Origin: an uncultured Fibrobacter sp.
GTDB lineage: Bacteria > Fibrobacterota > Fibrobacteria > Fibrobacterales > Fibrobacteraceae
Assembly (NCBI GenBank): GCA_946414075.1
Contig: CAMKNA010000019.1
Location: 1-40,978 of the forward strand
Direction: 5' to 3'
DNA: 40,978 bases
Shown: piece after piece, positions 23,098 through 31,736 of the stretch
Layout of the letters: the number at the start of each line of letters is the position of its first letter
Position numbering within the stretch: position 1 is the first letter of the stretch
The notes under the pieces: model-generated
The model's input: the letters and a program-made list of their open reading frames with translations, nothing else
Told to the model about the DNA's origin: nothing
The model's database searches: none
Made by a program: the position numbers and the translations under genes

Positions 23098-23105
23098 CAA
23101 ATGTA
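23098..23105 (-). promoter_or_regulatory. Start-proximal promoter element for the NSS transporter operon
   Basis: On the minus strand TACATTTG, a perfect TAnnTTTG, ends 5 bases before the ATG at 23092. There is no room for a separate leader, although GGAG partly overlaps. A leaderless transcript is predicted. The rest of 23106-23254 is AT-rich with no gene seen. Confidence 0.45.
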
Positions 23106-23254
23106 ACAAAACAAGGAATTATGGCATGGAATAAAGAATTTGCGACCTTCTTACCACGATTCGTAAACTTAAATTTACATGATAAAAAAGAGCGAATTCG
23201 CTGAAAAAACGAAAGTGTGTTCTAGAACAAATTCTGCGGTTCTCAAGGCTTTAT

Positions 23255-23286
23255 TTTGTGACGAATGTGAGAAAAAAATATACATT
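23255..23286 (+). promoter_or_regulatory. Possible promoter for the 23316 envelope gene run
   Basis: TTTG at 23255-23258 is followed after 20 bases by TATACATT at 23279-23286, an imperfect TAnnTTTG. A TAGATTTT at 23292-23299 is an alternative. The ATG at 23316 has no clear Shine-Dalgarno sequence. Confidence 0.35.
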
Positions 23287-23315
23287 CCATGTAGATTTTT
23301 AAACATTTTTCGCCT

Positions 23316-25118
23316 ATGTCAATAAAAATGAATCGATTACATAAAGTTGTGCCTTTATTGTGCATTTCCGCTGCTTTTGCGTTTGCGGATCCTGCGGCTA
23401 CTGATCAAGCTGCTCCCGCCGCTAACATGGCTGCCGAACAAGTTGCGCCTGCCGAATCTGCGGTAGCCGTACCTGCCGAATCTGCGGAAGTAGCACCTGC
23501 CGAAACAGCAGAAGCGGCTCCTGCGGAAGTTGCGGAGACTGCAACTGAAACTCCTGCAGCAGAACCTGCGCAAGCCACCGCTGAACCAGCACAAACCGCT
23601 GCTGAACCTGCTCCGGCACCTGCCCAGGCTCTCTCCCCGCAACCAGAGGTTGCAATGGCCCCCGCTGAGCCCCAGGATGGAGCCCAGTCTGCCTCCATTT
23701 TCGTGCAGGATCCCGCGGTATTCCACCAGCGCGAAGCTGAATTGGAAAAATTAAAGAAGTCGGTGCAAGGTAAGAACGAGGGATTGGATTCCCTGCTTTT
23801 GGAAGCGAGCCAGATTGCCAAGAAAAACGACCAGTGTGCTACCATCAGTATCAATGACGTGATGGGGGATGAGTGCTGGACATTCTACCGGGTAGAACTC
23901 CCCGCCTTCGAAGAACGCTACATGCGGGTTACCGGCGAAGTCAGGCTTGGTCACATGGAAATGGCTCGTGGCCTAGAAGACCGCAAGTTGCAGATTGAAG
24001 CTTGCGTGGATGCCCTTTACAGTTTTGCTCAGAGTAAGGACCAGTTCTTGAACCTGCAGGGCGGTGTGTTCCTGGAACCCCTGAGTAGCGGATTCCAGGC
24101 CAATTACGATTTTACCCTGCAGTATGAACCCAACCACCGCAAGCATTCCTTCGAGATTGCTCAAAAGTGGGGCGAGACCTGCCGCGAAATGGTGGTACGC
24201 CAGGATGGGGCAGGCTTTGCGCCTTTCTTCCTGGAAAAACTCCAGGCGTTGAATGCCGAACTTGCCAAGAACGGCTCTTTGGCAGTTTACAAGACCGATA
24301 CAACTGCCGCCCCGGTGATTTATATGGATATTGCCAAGCCGGTGCGCAGCGCCTATTATCTGAACGGGGTCAAGCTGTTCCATAGCCGCATTAGCGGAGG
24401 CCCGGCCAGCGAAAGTAATGTAAGGATTAAGTTTGAGAGCGGCAAGGTCCTGGTGGATGGAGAACCCGTGGTCATGAAGCGGGGCAAGCCCCAGACATTC
24501 AAGGGCTCCGTGGAGTACAAGGAAAAGGCCACCGCCATGAATGGCCGTTGGATCTGGGAAAACCAGGGCAACAACGACGGGGTGGACTTTGGCCCCGAAG
24601 AGGACGAGGCTGTTCTGGACAGCATCTATGCGGCGGAACAGGCTGCGAAGGTTGCCGAGTTGGAAAAGCGTCGGGGCGCCCACATTTCGCCCTGGGTCGG
24701 TATTACGGGGGCCTTTGCCCAGTTCAGCGACAAGAACTACAAGGCCTTTGAATTGGACGAAAACGCGCTGATGATTATGCCCGACCTGGTGGCGACGCTA
24801 AGGCTTGCTTATGGTTTTGGCGACTTGGGCGAGAGCCGTATTTCTCTTGGTGCCGGCGTATATGTGGGTGCAGGCCTCGGTGACGGAAAACTCCAGCGCG
24901 TCTATGTGGCTCCCGTGGGGCAGCTCCATTTTGACTACAACAACTTCGGCTTGCGTGAAACTGCCATTATCGCCATTCCCGAAAGCGATTCCGAGGAATG
25001 GATGCAGTTCCGCACGGGCTTGTTCTACAGCTTTGGAAACTTGGGCGTGGAATTAGGACATGACTTTGTGACGAACCTTGGTCAGGGCGGCTATATCACG
25101 CTGTTCTGGGAGATGTAG
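23316..25118 (+). CDS. Ala/Pro/Glu-rich outer membrane protein, probable C-terminal beta-barrel
   Basis: I do not recognise the family of this 600-residue protein. A signal peptide spans about 1-24 (AFAFA then DPA); an ATG at 23328 is an alternative start. Residues 25-125 are low complexity, rich in Ala, Pro and Glu, with repeated APAE/VPAES/EPAQ units, likely an extended periplasmic or cell-wall-spanning linker. Residues 135-450 are a globular region with charged helices. The last 130 residues, from about SPWVGITGAFAQF, alternate aromatic and small residues as in outer membrane barrel strands (LGAGVYVGAGLGDG, LHFDYNNFGLRE, FRTGLFYSFGNLGVELG) and end with an aromatic FWEM. The next gene follows after 9 bases with its ribosome-binding site at the stop codon. 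Confidence 0.75.
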   Translation: MSIKMNRLHKVVPLLCISAAFAFADPAATDQAAPAANMAAEQVAPAESAVAVPAESAEVAPAETAEAAPAEVAETATETPAAEPAQATAEPAQTAAEPAPAPAQALSPQPEVAMAPAEPQDGAQSASIFVQDPAVFHQREAELEKLKKSVQGKNEGLDSLLLEASQIAKKNDQCATISINDVMGDECWTFYRVELPAFEERYMRVTGEVRLGHMEMARGLEDRKLQIEACVDALYSFAQSKDQFLNLQGGVFLEPLSSGFQANYDFTLQYEPNHRKHSFEIAQKWGETCREMVVRQDGAGFAPFFLEKLQALNAELAKNGSLAVYKTDTTAAPVIYMDIAKPVRSAYYLNGVKLFHSRISGGPASESNVRIKFESGKVLVDGEPVVMKRGKPQTFKGSVEYKEKATAMNGRWIWENQGNNDGVDFGPEEDEAVLDSIYAAEQAAKVAELEKRRGAHISPWVGITGAFAQFSDKNYKAFELDENALMIMPDLVATLRLAYGFGDLGESRISLGAGVYVGAGLGDGKLQRVYVAPVGQLHFDYNNFGLRETAIIAIPESDSEEWMQFRTGLFYSFGNLGVELGHDFVTNLGQGGYITLFWEM

Positions 25119-25127
25119 GGGGTGACT

Positions 25128-25937
25128 ATGTTTTTAGACGAAAGACGAAAGACGAAAGACGAAAGAATGTGTCATTCTGAGCTTAGCGAAGCGAAGTCGA
25201 AGAATCTTTTACTGATGTCCGCGCTTTCTCTCCTGTTCCTGTCTGGTTGCACCCTTTACGATAACTACGACATCGACCTGATGAACGGTGGTGCCGCCTC
25301 TATTGAAAGCAGTTCTGCCGAAGAGGAATCTTCTAGTTCCACCGATGAAAACGGAGTTTCGTCGTCAAGTTTTGCGGAAGAATCTTCTAGTTCAGCTGAA
25401 GAGAAAGACGCTTCTTGTGACGGTATGGAACGGGGTGGAGTGACTTATGCTACCGTGGTTATTCATGAGAATTGCTGGATGGCGGAAAACCTGAATTATG
25501 AACCCGCAGCTGGACACAGCAAGTGCTTTGATGATGATCCGGCGAATTGTGAGAAATATGGACGGCTTTACGACTATCCCGCAGCCGAACAAGCCTGCCC
25601 TACGGGATGGCGTTTGCCGACCTCTGCGGATTATATTGACTTGCAGACCTACTCAGCCTCTCCAGCAGAAGAAGCGGGAGCTCATTTCAAGACCACCACG
25701 GGCTGGATTGGTGAGAACGGGGATAACAAGCTGAAATTCTCGGCCTTGCCGGGAGGATTTTGTGACAGCGGTGATTGTCTTTTTGTAGGTAAGGTCGGTT
25801 ACTGGTGGACCAAGACTGAAAGTGTGATGGGAGAACATATGAGTTTGTACCTGAACGGAGATAGACAGGACTTTTCGCCCTCGCTTCCTCAGGATGACGA
25901 ATCGTTTTTGTCGGTGCGATGTATAAAGGACAAGTAA
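25128..25937 (+). CDS. Small FISUMP-domain lipoprotein with repeat-derived N-terminus
   Basis: The product from ATG 25128 has 269 residues. This ATG follows AGGGGGTG; a GTG at 25122 and ATGs at 25167 and 25215 are in frame. The first 28 residues are encoded by four tandem GACGAAA heptamers and an interspersed repeat, so they read as charged filler. The hydrophobic signal core LLLMSALSLLFL and lipobox LSGC come after. A Ser/Glu linker leads to a FISUMP domain at about 99-265: TYATVVIHENCWMAENLNY, KYGRLYDY, CPTGWRLPTSADY, LKFSALPGG, and a terminal SVRCIKD. The function is unknown; the lipoprotein is probably surface-exposed. It ends one base before the first large FISUMP paralog. Confidence 0.85.
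   Translation: MFLDERRKTKDERMCHSELSEAKSKNLLLMSALSLLFLSGCTLYDNYDIDLMNGGAASIESSSAEEESSSSTDENGVSSSSFAEESSSSAEEKDASCDGMERGGVTYATVVIHENCWMAENLNYEPAAGHSKCFDDDPANCEKYGRLYDYPAAEQACPTGWRLPTSADYIDLQTYSASPAEEAGAHFKTTTGWIGENGDNKLKFSALPGGFCDSGDCLFVGKVGYWWTKTESVMGEHMSLYLNGDRQDFSPSLPQDDESFLSVRCIKDK
25137..25164. repeat. Tandem heptanucleotide repeat (GACGAAA) x4 in a coding region
   Basis: Four perfect copies of GACGAAA lie just inside the ATG 25128 reading frame. Because seven is not a multiple of three, gain or loss of one copy shifts the frame between ATG 25128 and the signal peptide, while ATG 25167 downstream would be unaffected. Confidence 0.9.
25171..25206. repeat. Interspersed GTCATTCTGAG...AGAATC element inside a gene
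   Basis: The sequence starts GTCATTCTGAGC, contains GCGAAGCGAAG, and ends AGAATC. It is of the same general type as the intergenic elements at 19995 and 36153 but lies in frame within a lipoprotein gene, where it encodes HSELSEAKSKN ahead of the hydrophobic core. Confidence 0.6.
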
Positions 25938-25938
25938 C

Positions 25939-28716
25939 ATGAGATACACCGTATGTCTGACCTTGTTGGCCTTGCTGCTGATTTCATGCAGCGATTCTTC
26001 TAGCAGCGATGCTGTTAGCGTAAATAATGCCCTCTCTGTCTACTCCACGGTAGAAGAACTTCCGCCTTGTACGGCAGCCAATGAGGGCGAACAGCTGTTC
26101 GTCAAGTCCGAAGGTATTGTCCGCGTGTGTGCCGACGAAAAGTGGTTTGCTACCATTTCACCCGTAAGTAGCTGTACTACGGAACCCCTTGCTGACCAGA
26201 GCGGTGTGAAGATTATCTGCAATGGCGATTCAGTGGGTGTGGTACTTAATGGCAAGAACGGTTCCAACGGAGTCAATGGTAGAAATGGCACCAATGGCTA
26301 TGTAATCAATGTGGGGGGCGACACCGCCGACGTTGTCCTTGATTCCGAGAAGGTGGCTACCTCCCTAGAGGGGGTCAACGGATTTTCACAGAAGGGACCC
26401 TTCCTCAATGGTTCAAAGGTGAATGTACTTGAGTTGGAAAGCGGTCGCACCCTTTATCAGACGGGATATACCTTCAAGGCAGAAATCAAGAACGATAGCG
26501 GACATTTCCACTTAAATGCTCGTACCATGGTGAGTCAGTATGTGGAACTCCATGCGGAAGGTTACTACAGGAACGAAGTTACCGGTAATAATTCCGAAGC
26601 CCCATTGACCCTTTACGCTTTGACCGATGTGAGAAAGCGTGATGGCGGCCTGGTGAACATCAACTTGCTGACCCACTTGGAATATCATCGTGTAATTTAT
26701 CTTGTAAAAGAAAAAAAGATGAAGGTGTCTGCAGCGAAAGATTCTGCCGAAAAAGAAGTGTTTAAGTTAATTGGCGTTGATTCCAAGGATTTTGCTAGTT
26801 CCGAGGATTTGGATATAACAGGTTCTAGTGAAGGGGATGCGGCCCTTTTGGCAATATCTGTGTTGCTTCAGGGTGACCGTACTGTAGCACAATTGACGGA
26901 GTTGCTGGCAAACATTTCTGAAGACATGGAAGAGGATGGAACTTGGGATGATGCCAAAACAAAAAAAGAGATTGCCGAATGGGCAGCCGAGGCTGACCTG
27001 GGTGGAATTTTGGACTCTGTTGAAAAACACGTAAAAAAATGGAATATATCGTCTAAGGTTCCCGATTTCAAATCGCATATTCGCCATTTTTGGCAGGACT
27101 TTTACAAGTTAGATCCCTGTGGGACCGGTTTGGTAGGAACTATTGCTACCAGTTATAATACGGACTACATATGTCTGGATTCTGCAGATGTTGGTTTTAT
27201 TTGGCGAAAGGCTACGACTTACGAAAGGGATATAAATGGTTGGCAGCCTGCGGATGATGGCACCTTTAGAACAGGAGCATCGGGTATGCAGTATGTCTAC
27301 GATGCTGTAGAGGGGCGTTGGCGTGAGCCTGGTTTTAAGGAATTGGATTTTGGACTGTGTACAGCTGCCATAGAGGCAGACCCTGTAAACAGTGTTCAAA
27401 TAGAGCAAGGGTCTGGCATTTATGCTATGACGAACCTATACTATGTTTGTGAAAATCGTCGATGGACACAACGGGATGTGTATTATGTCGATACGCGCTT
27501 CTGGGAAATTCCTGAAAATGGAACTATTCGGAAGGGAAGCTATTCCGGGGGAGTGTATGTTTATGATACGGCGTTTGTTTATGTCGAATCTGTTCCGTTC
27601 TGGCGGTATGGATGGGAAATTGAAGACTCTCTTGATGTGGCATGCCTTGCTGAAAATTATGCCAAGGTAGAACGTTTGTTAGAGACGAATGGCTCTTATA
27701 CTTATTATGCCTGCAAGCAGGCGTCGCCTCCCGATATGATGAATGGTTACAATCGTCCTAAAGGGAATGTGAATAACGATCCTCACAATGTTCAGACGCC
27801 TTACCGTTGGTCCAAAATTGACCCTGCTTTGGGGGCGAATACCTATGGGCTGGATTGTGACGAAGATGGAAAAATGGTAAATGGCGTTATCAATACGGCG
27901 TCTTACTTTGTGTGTGAAGATGATTTTTGGCGTGTGGCAACCGAAGATGAATTGCAAATGGGTGGTGCATGTACGGCAAAAACGGCTTATCGCAGGGTAG
28001 GGGATTATGTGTGCGAAAATGGGGCGTGGCGGAGCGTCAATTATTGTGATTTTGATGAAAACGAGTTTCCTGCCAAGTACCTAAATTCCACCTATGTTTA
28101 TGAGACTCTCAATGATAACCGCGATGGAAAAACCTACAAGACCGTTACCATTGGTGGCAAAACATGGATGGCACAAAACCTTAATTTTGCCGGCGGTGAA
28201 GGGTATTTCATGACAAGCTCAAATAATGGATGCTACAAGGATGACCCCATTAATTGTAATAAAGAGGGACGGACTTATACATGGGCTGCGGCAATGAATT
28301 TACCGAGTTCCTATGATGCCCAGGATGCAGGAAATTTGATTGGGGAAAATCATCAGGGAATCTGCCCCGAAGGGTGGCATATACCCAGCGAAGTGGAGTT
28401 TCAACAGCTGATTGCTGATGTTGGTGATTTTTCTTCTTATTCCCTGGTTGCACAGGATCAGCCAGGTTGGCAAAATGTTCCAGCATCATCGATTAGCAGA
28501 TATGGTGAAATTACCAACAGTACGGGCTTTTCTGCCATAGGCTCGTGCTCCAATCCTACTACAATCTATTTCATTAGTTCTAATGAATACGCTGGGTATA
28601 CAGGAACTGGAACATTTGGACTTACCATAACAACGGAATACAGTGGTTATACGGGTGCATTGAAATCCTCTCGTGGCTTTGTCCGTTGTGTAATGAACCC
28701 TAGTCAGGGCAACTGA
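25939..28716 (+). CDS. Large FISUMP lipoprotein, paralog 1 of 3
   Basis: This is a 925-residue protein. The lipobox is LISC (C17). The N-terminal module has two cysteine-bearing segments, PPCTAANEGEQ and RVCADEKWFAT. A short collagen-like stretch of NG-rich triplets spans about 110-122. A conserved domain (about 133-390) begins KVATSLEGVNGFSQKGPF and includes YVELHAEGYYRNEV, LYALTDVRKRDGG and LLTHLEYHRVIYLVKEKKMK. A middle region (about 400-715) has repeated W..A/C...G.WR units with paired cysteines. The FISUMP domain (about 724-920) has DNRDGKTYKTVTIGG, WMAQNLNF, CPEGWHIPSE and a terminal VRCV. The function is unknown. The gene lies one base after the small FISUMP gene and 18 bases before paralog 2, within an apparent operon. 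Confidence 0.9.
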   Translation: MRYTVCLTLLALLLISCSDSSSSDAVSVNNALSVYSTVEELPPCTAANEGEQLFVKSEGIVRVCADEKWFATISPVSSCTTEPLADQSGVKIICNGDSVGVVLNGKNGSNGVNGRNGTNGYVINVGGDTADVVLDSEKVATSLEGVNGFSQKGPFLNGSKVNVLELESGRTLYQTGYTFKAEIKNDSGHFHLNARTMVSQYVELHAEGYYRNEVTGNNSEAPLTLYALTDVRKRDGGLVNINLLTHLEYHRVIYLVKEKKMKVSAAKDSAEKEVFKLIGVDSKDFASSEDLDITGSSEGDAALLAISVLLQGDRTVAQLTELLANISEDMEEDGTWDDAKTKKEIAEWAAEADLGGILDSVEKHVKKWNISSKVPDFKSHIRHFWQDFYKLDPCGTGLVGTIATSYNTDYICLDSADVGFIWRKATTYERDINGWQPADDGTFRTGASGMQYVYDAVEGRWREPGFKELDFGLCTAAIEADPVNSVQIEQGSGIYAMTNLYYVCENRRWTQRDVYYVDTRFWEIPENGTIRKGSYSGGVYVYDTAFVYVESVPFWRYGWEIEDSLDVACLAENYAKVERLLETNGSYTYYACKQASPPDMMNGYNRPKGNVNNDPHNVQTPYRWSKIDPALGANTYGLDCDEDGKMVNGVINTASYFVCEDDFWRVATEDELQMGGACTAKTAYRRVGDYVCENGAWRSVNYCDFDENEFPAKYLNSTYVYETLNDNRDGKTYKTVTIGGKTWMAQNLNFAGGEGYFMTSSNNGCYKDDPINCNKEGRTYTWAAAMNLPSSYDAQDAGNLIGENHQGICPEGWHIPSEVEFQQLIADVGDFSSYSLVAQDQPGWQNVPASSISRYGEITNSTGFSAIGSCSNPTTIYFISSNEYAGYTGTGTFGLTITTEYSGYTGALKSSRGFVRCVMNPSQGN

Positions 28717-28734
28717 AAAAATGAATAGGTTGTT

Positions 28735-31722
28735 ATGAAACAGTGGCTTGCCTTGACATTCCTACTTCTCGTTGTGGTCGCTTGTAGCGATACCTCTGTT
28801 GATGACGGTATTAACGGCAATAACACCCTTGCTGTTTATTCCACGGTGGACGACTTGCCTCCCTGTACCGCCAAGAACGAGGGAGAACAGCTGTTCGTCA
28901 AGTCCGAGGGCATTATCCGCGTGTGCGCCGATGAGAAATGGTTTGCTACCATGGAGCGAGGTGGTGGTTGTACTACCGAGATGCTGAAAGACAGTTTCGG
29001 CCTCAAGATCGTTTGTGACGGTGATTCCGTTGGTGTGGTGCTTAACGGTAAGAATGGAATCCTTCCGGATTCATCAGAAAATGACGATATTGTCTTGGAT
29101 TCCGAAAAAGTGGCTACTTCTTTGGAAGGGGTTAGCGGCTATTCTCAGAAAGGACCTTTTATCAATGGCTCCAAAGTGACCGTCATTGAACTGGAAAGTG
29201 GCCGTACCCTGAACCAGACGGGAAACACCTTTGAATCCAAGATTCAGAGCGATGACGGTCTGTTCAAGCTGAATGCCCGCATGATGGTGAGCCAGTACGT
29301 GGAACTCCACGCAGAAGGCTACTACAGGAACGAAGTTTCCGGCATAAATTCTGAAGCTCCTCTGACACTTTATGCGCTGACCGATGTGAGAAAACGGGAT
29401 GGTGGCATTGTGAACATCAACCTGCTGACACACCTGGAATACCACCGTGTTGTCTATCTGGTGAAAGAAAAAAAGATGAAGGTGTTTGAGGCTAAGGCGA
29501 AGGCTGAAGAAGAAATTTTCAATATTCTCAATATCGTTTCCAAAAATTTCTTTAGCTCTGAAGACCTGAATGTTGCAGGCTCTAGCGAAGGCGATGCCGC
29601 CTTGCTTGCTTTTTCGGTGTTGTTCCAGGGAGACCGGAATGTATCTCAGTTGACTGAACTATTGACCAATGTGGCTACCGATATGGAAGAAGATGGCACT
29701 TGGGACAATACTAAAGTGCGGGATTCCATTGCGGATTGGGCAGAAGAAGCAGATGCCATCAGCAAACTGGATACCATACGTTCCAATATAGAAGGCTGGG
29801 GCCTGTCGTCTATGGTGCCAAATTTTGAGAAGTACATTCGTGCTTTTTGGACCAAGGAATACGGCCTTCCGGCTTGCGATAAGGCTACTGTAGATACGCT
29901 GCTTGCGGCAAGTGCAAAACGTCTTGCCGGATCTAAGGACCGTTATATCTGCGTTGATTCTGCAAAAGTGGGTTATATATGGCGCAGGGCAACTGAATTG
30001 GAGAAGGATACTTATGGTTGGGAACCTGGAACAGACGGTCAAAAAAAACATGGCAACATAAATACACCGGCCATATACATTTATGATGCCGTTTTGGGTA
30101 AGTGGCGTGAAATGACGGATTATGAGATTTTGTATGGATTCTGTAACGCGGACGTTGAAGCTGATTCTGCTAGAAGCGTGAAACAGAATAAGTTATATAA
30201 AGTCGAAGAAGAATCGTATCCATATCTTGTGTGCAAAGATCGTCAGTGGGTGGGGTGTAGTGCCTACTATGCAGATACCCGAAAGTATGGAACAGATGTC
30301 CCTGACGGCACTGTTCGTCGAGGAGATTATACGAGCAACGTTTATGTTTACGAGGGTAATCTTGGCATGTGGCGTTTGGGTTGGAGTGATTATGAAGGTC
30401 TGCTGATGAAGGGCTGTACGGGGGCCAATTTTGGAGAGGTTGTTCATCATGTTACCGGATATTCGGATGAGTACTATTCCTGTAGGCGAGATTCCTTCTT
30501 TGTAGATTATGGATGGTATAATGGATATCAGTTCTATAAACCTGAAAATGTCAGTAAGATTGAAGGCGATGATGAACACTGGGTTGAGACGGAACAGCGC
30601 TGGGTAAAAGATGACCATGAGGTGGCGGAAAATACTTTTGAAGACAACGGCACTATTTACAATCAGGCTTGTCCTGGTGGTACATTGAAAGAGGGAAATA
30701 TCCTAAAAAGCTCACTTTTTGTGTGCGATGGCGGGTTCTGGCGTGCTGCGACAACTCAAGAAGAACAATATAATTTTGCCTGTACCAAAGAAACTTATAA
30801 ATATACCACAGGAAGTTATAGTAATGGAACGGCTATCACTTGTGAGCAAGGTGTGTGGCGTGTTCCGTTGATTTTTGATTTCCCAAGTTTGACAGCTTCA
30901 CAATTTACGCAATGCTCAATCAATAGCCAAGATGATTCTCCCTGTAACAAGTCATATGGGTCTTTTGAGGATCCTCGCGATCATCAGGTATACACGACGA
31001 TTAGTTATGATTTGACTCAGGCTTCGGGAGGCAGTTGGTTAAAAGATATTGGACGACGAATGGGTGAGCCAATGGTGTGGATGGCGCAGAATTTGAATTT
31101 TGCAGGTAATGCAGATTATCCGTATTTAGATGGTCACAATTTCTGTTATCGGAACAATCTGTATCATTGTAATCAGGGTGGGCGTTTTTATACTTGGGCC
31201 GCAGCCATGAATTTAGCGGATAAGTGGAATAACGGTAATGCCCACATGGCCGGGTTGATAGAGGAACAGCATCAAGGAATCTGTCCGGAGGGGTGGCATA
31301 TTCCATCTGCAGAAGAAGCTAATTATATATCTGTTTTCATAAGTGAGAATTATCATGACCCCCGCTCTGCTGGACTAGGAGTTAATGGTGTCCGGTATAG
31401 CGACTATGCAGGTTCATCTCAGGCCATGTACCCCGGCGTGGCGAATCTGGCTGGATTCTCGGGTATTTATATCGGCGGTACATGCATAAATATGAATAAA
31501 CCAGAGTTGACGGAGTCATATTTTGGTGGAACTGAATATGCAATGCAGTGGTGGACTTCGGACCGTTGGAATGGAGCAACCTATGATAATCCTGTTGTAG
31601 GTAACAATCAAGCTACGGCCATGGATGTTCATGGAACTGATAATTTAACCACTGAAGGCCATGAAAAATCCTATGGTCTCCCTATTCGTTGTGTCAAGAA
31701 TTATACGTTGAGCAGTAATTAA
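28735..31722 (+). CDS. Large FISUMP lipoprotein, paralog 2 of 3
   Basis: This 995-residue protein has the same plan as paralog 1. The lipobox is VVAC. It has PPCTAKNEGEQ and RVCADEKWFAT, and a KVATSLEGVSGYSQKGPF domain from about 120 to 380. A cysteine/tryptophan repeat region spans about 385-735, including YRCC-free units such as LVCKDRQWVG, FVCDGGFWRAAT and ITCEQGVWRV. The C-terminal FISUMP domain lies at about 742-988 (WMAQNLNF, CPEGWHIPSAEE, IRCVKN) and carries an insertion near its start between the TTISYD strand and WMAQN. A 224-bp stretch (29262-29485) is identical at the DNA level to paralog 3, although flanking regions have diverged. The stop is 14 bases before the paralog 3 start. 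Confidence 0.9.
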   Translation: MKQWLALTFLLLVVVACSDTSVDDGINGNNTLAVYSTVDDLPPCTAKNEGEQLFVKSEGIIRVCADEKWFATMERGGGCTTEMLKDSFGLKIVCDGDSVGVVLNGKNGILPDSSENDDIVLDSEKVATSLEGVSGYSQKGPFINGSKVTVIELESGRTLNQTGNTFESKIQSDDGLFKLNARMMVSQYVELHAEGYYRNEVSGINSEAPLTLYALTDVRKRDGGIVNINLLTHLEYHRVVYLVKEKKMKVFEAKAKAEEEIFNILNIVSKNFFSSEDLNVAGSSEGDAALLAFSVLFQGDRNVSQLTELLTNVATDMEEDGTWDNTKVRDSIADWAEEADAISKLDTIRSNIEGWGLSSMVPNFEKYIRAFWTKEYGLPACDKATVDTLLAASAKRLAGSKDRYICVDSAKVGYIWRRATELEKDTYGWEPGTDGQKKHGNINTPAIYIYDAVLGKWREMTDYEILYGFCNADVEADSARSVKQNKLYKVEEESYPYLVCKDRQWVGCSAYYADTRKYGTDVPDGTVRRGDYTSNVYVYEGNLGMWRLGWSDYEGLLMKGCTGANFGEVVHHVTGYSDEYYSCRRDSFFVDYGWYNGYQFYKPENVSKIEGDDEHWVETEQRWVKDDHEVAENTFEDNGTIYNQACPGGTLKEGNILKSSLFVCDGGFWRAATTQEEQYNFACTKETYKYTTGSYSNGTAITCEQGVWRVPLIFDFPSLTASQFTQCSINSQDDSPCNKSYGSFEDPRDHQVYTTISYDLTQASGGSWLKDIGRRMGEPMVWMAQNLNFAGNADYPYLDGHNFCYRNNLYHCNQGGRFYTWAAAMNLADKWNNGNAHMAGLIEEQHQGICPEGWHIPSAEEANYISVFISENYHDPRSAGLGVNGVRYSDYAGSSQAMYPGVANLAGFSGIYIGGTCINMNKPELTESYFGGTEYAMQWWTSDRWNGATYDNPVVGNNQATAMDVHGTDNLTTEGHEKSYGLPIRCVKNYTLSSN
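29262..29485 (+). repeat. 224-bp block identical to 32306-32529
   Basis: Direct repeat copy 1, inside paralog 2. By base-by-base reading it is identical, including all synonymous positions, to the block offset by 3044 bases in paralog 3. Identity breaks sharply at both ends, with T versus A at the base before the block and divergent sequence after GGTGT. Confidence 0.92.
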
Positions 31723-31736
31723 GGTATTTGGGTTTT

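Noticed and set aside
25137..25206. Possible CRISPR-like or short repeat array
   Set aside because: The heptamers are directly tandem without spacers, and the next element is a single interspersed repeat. No cas genes are present.
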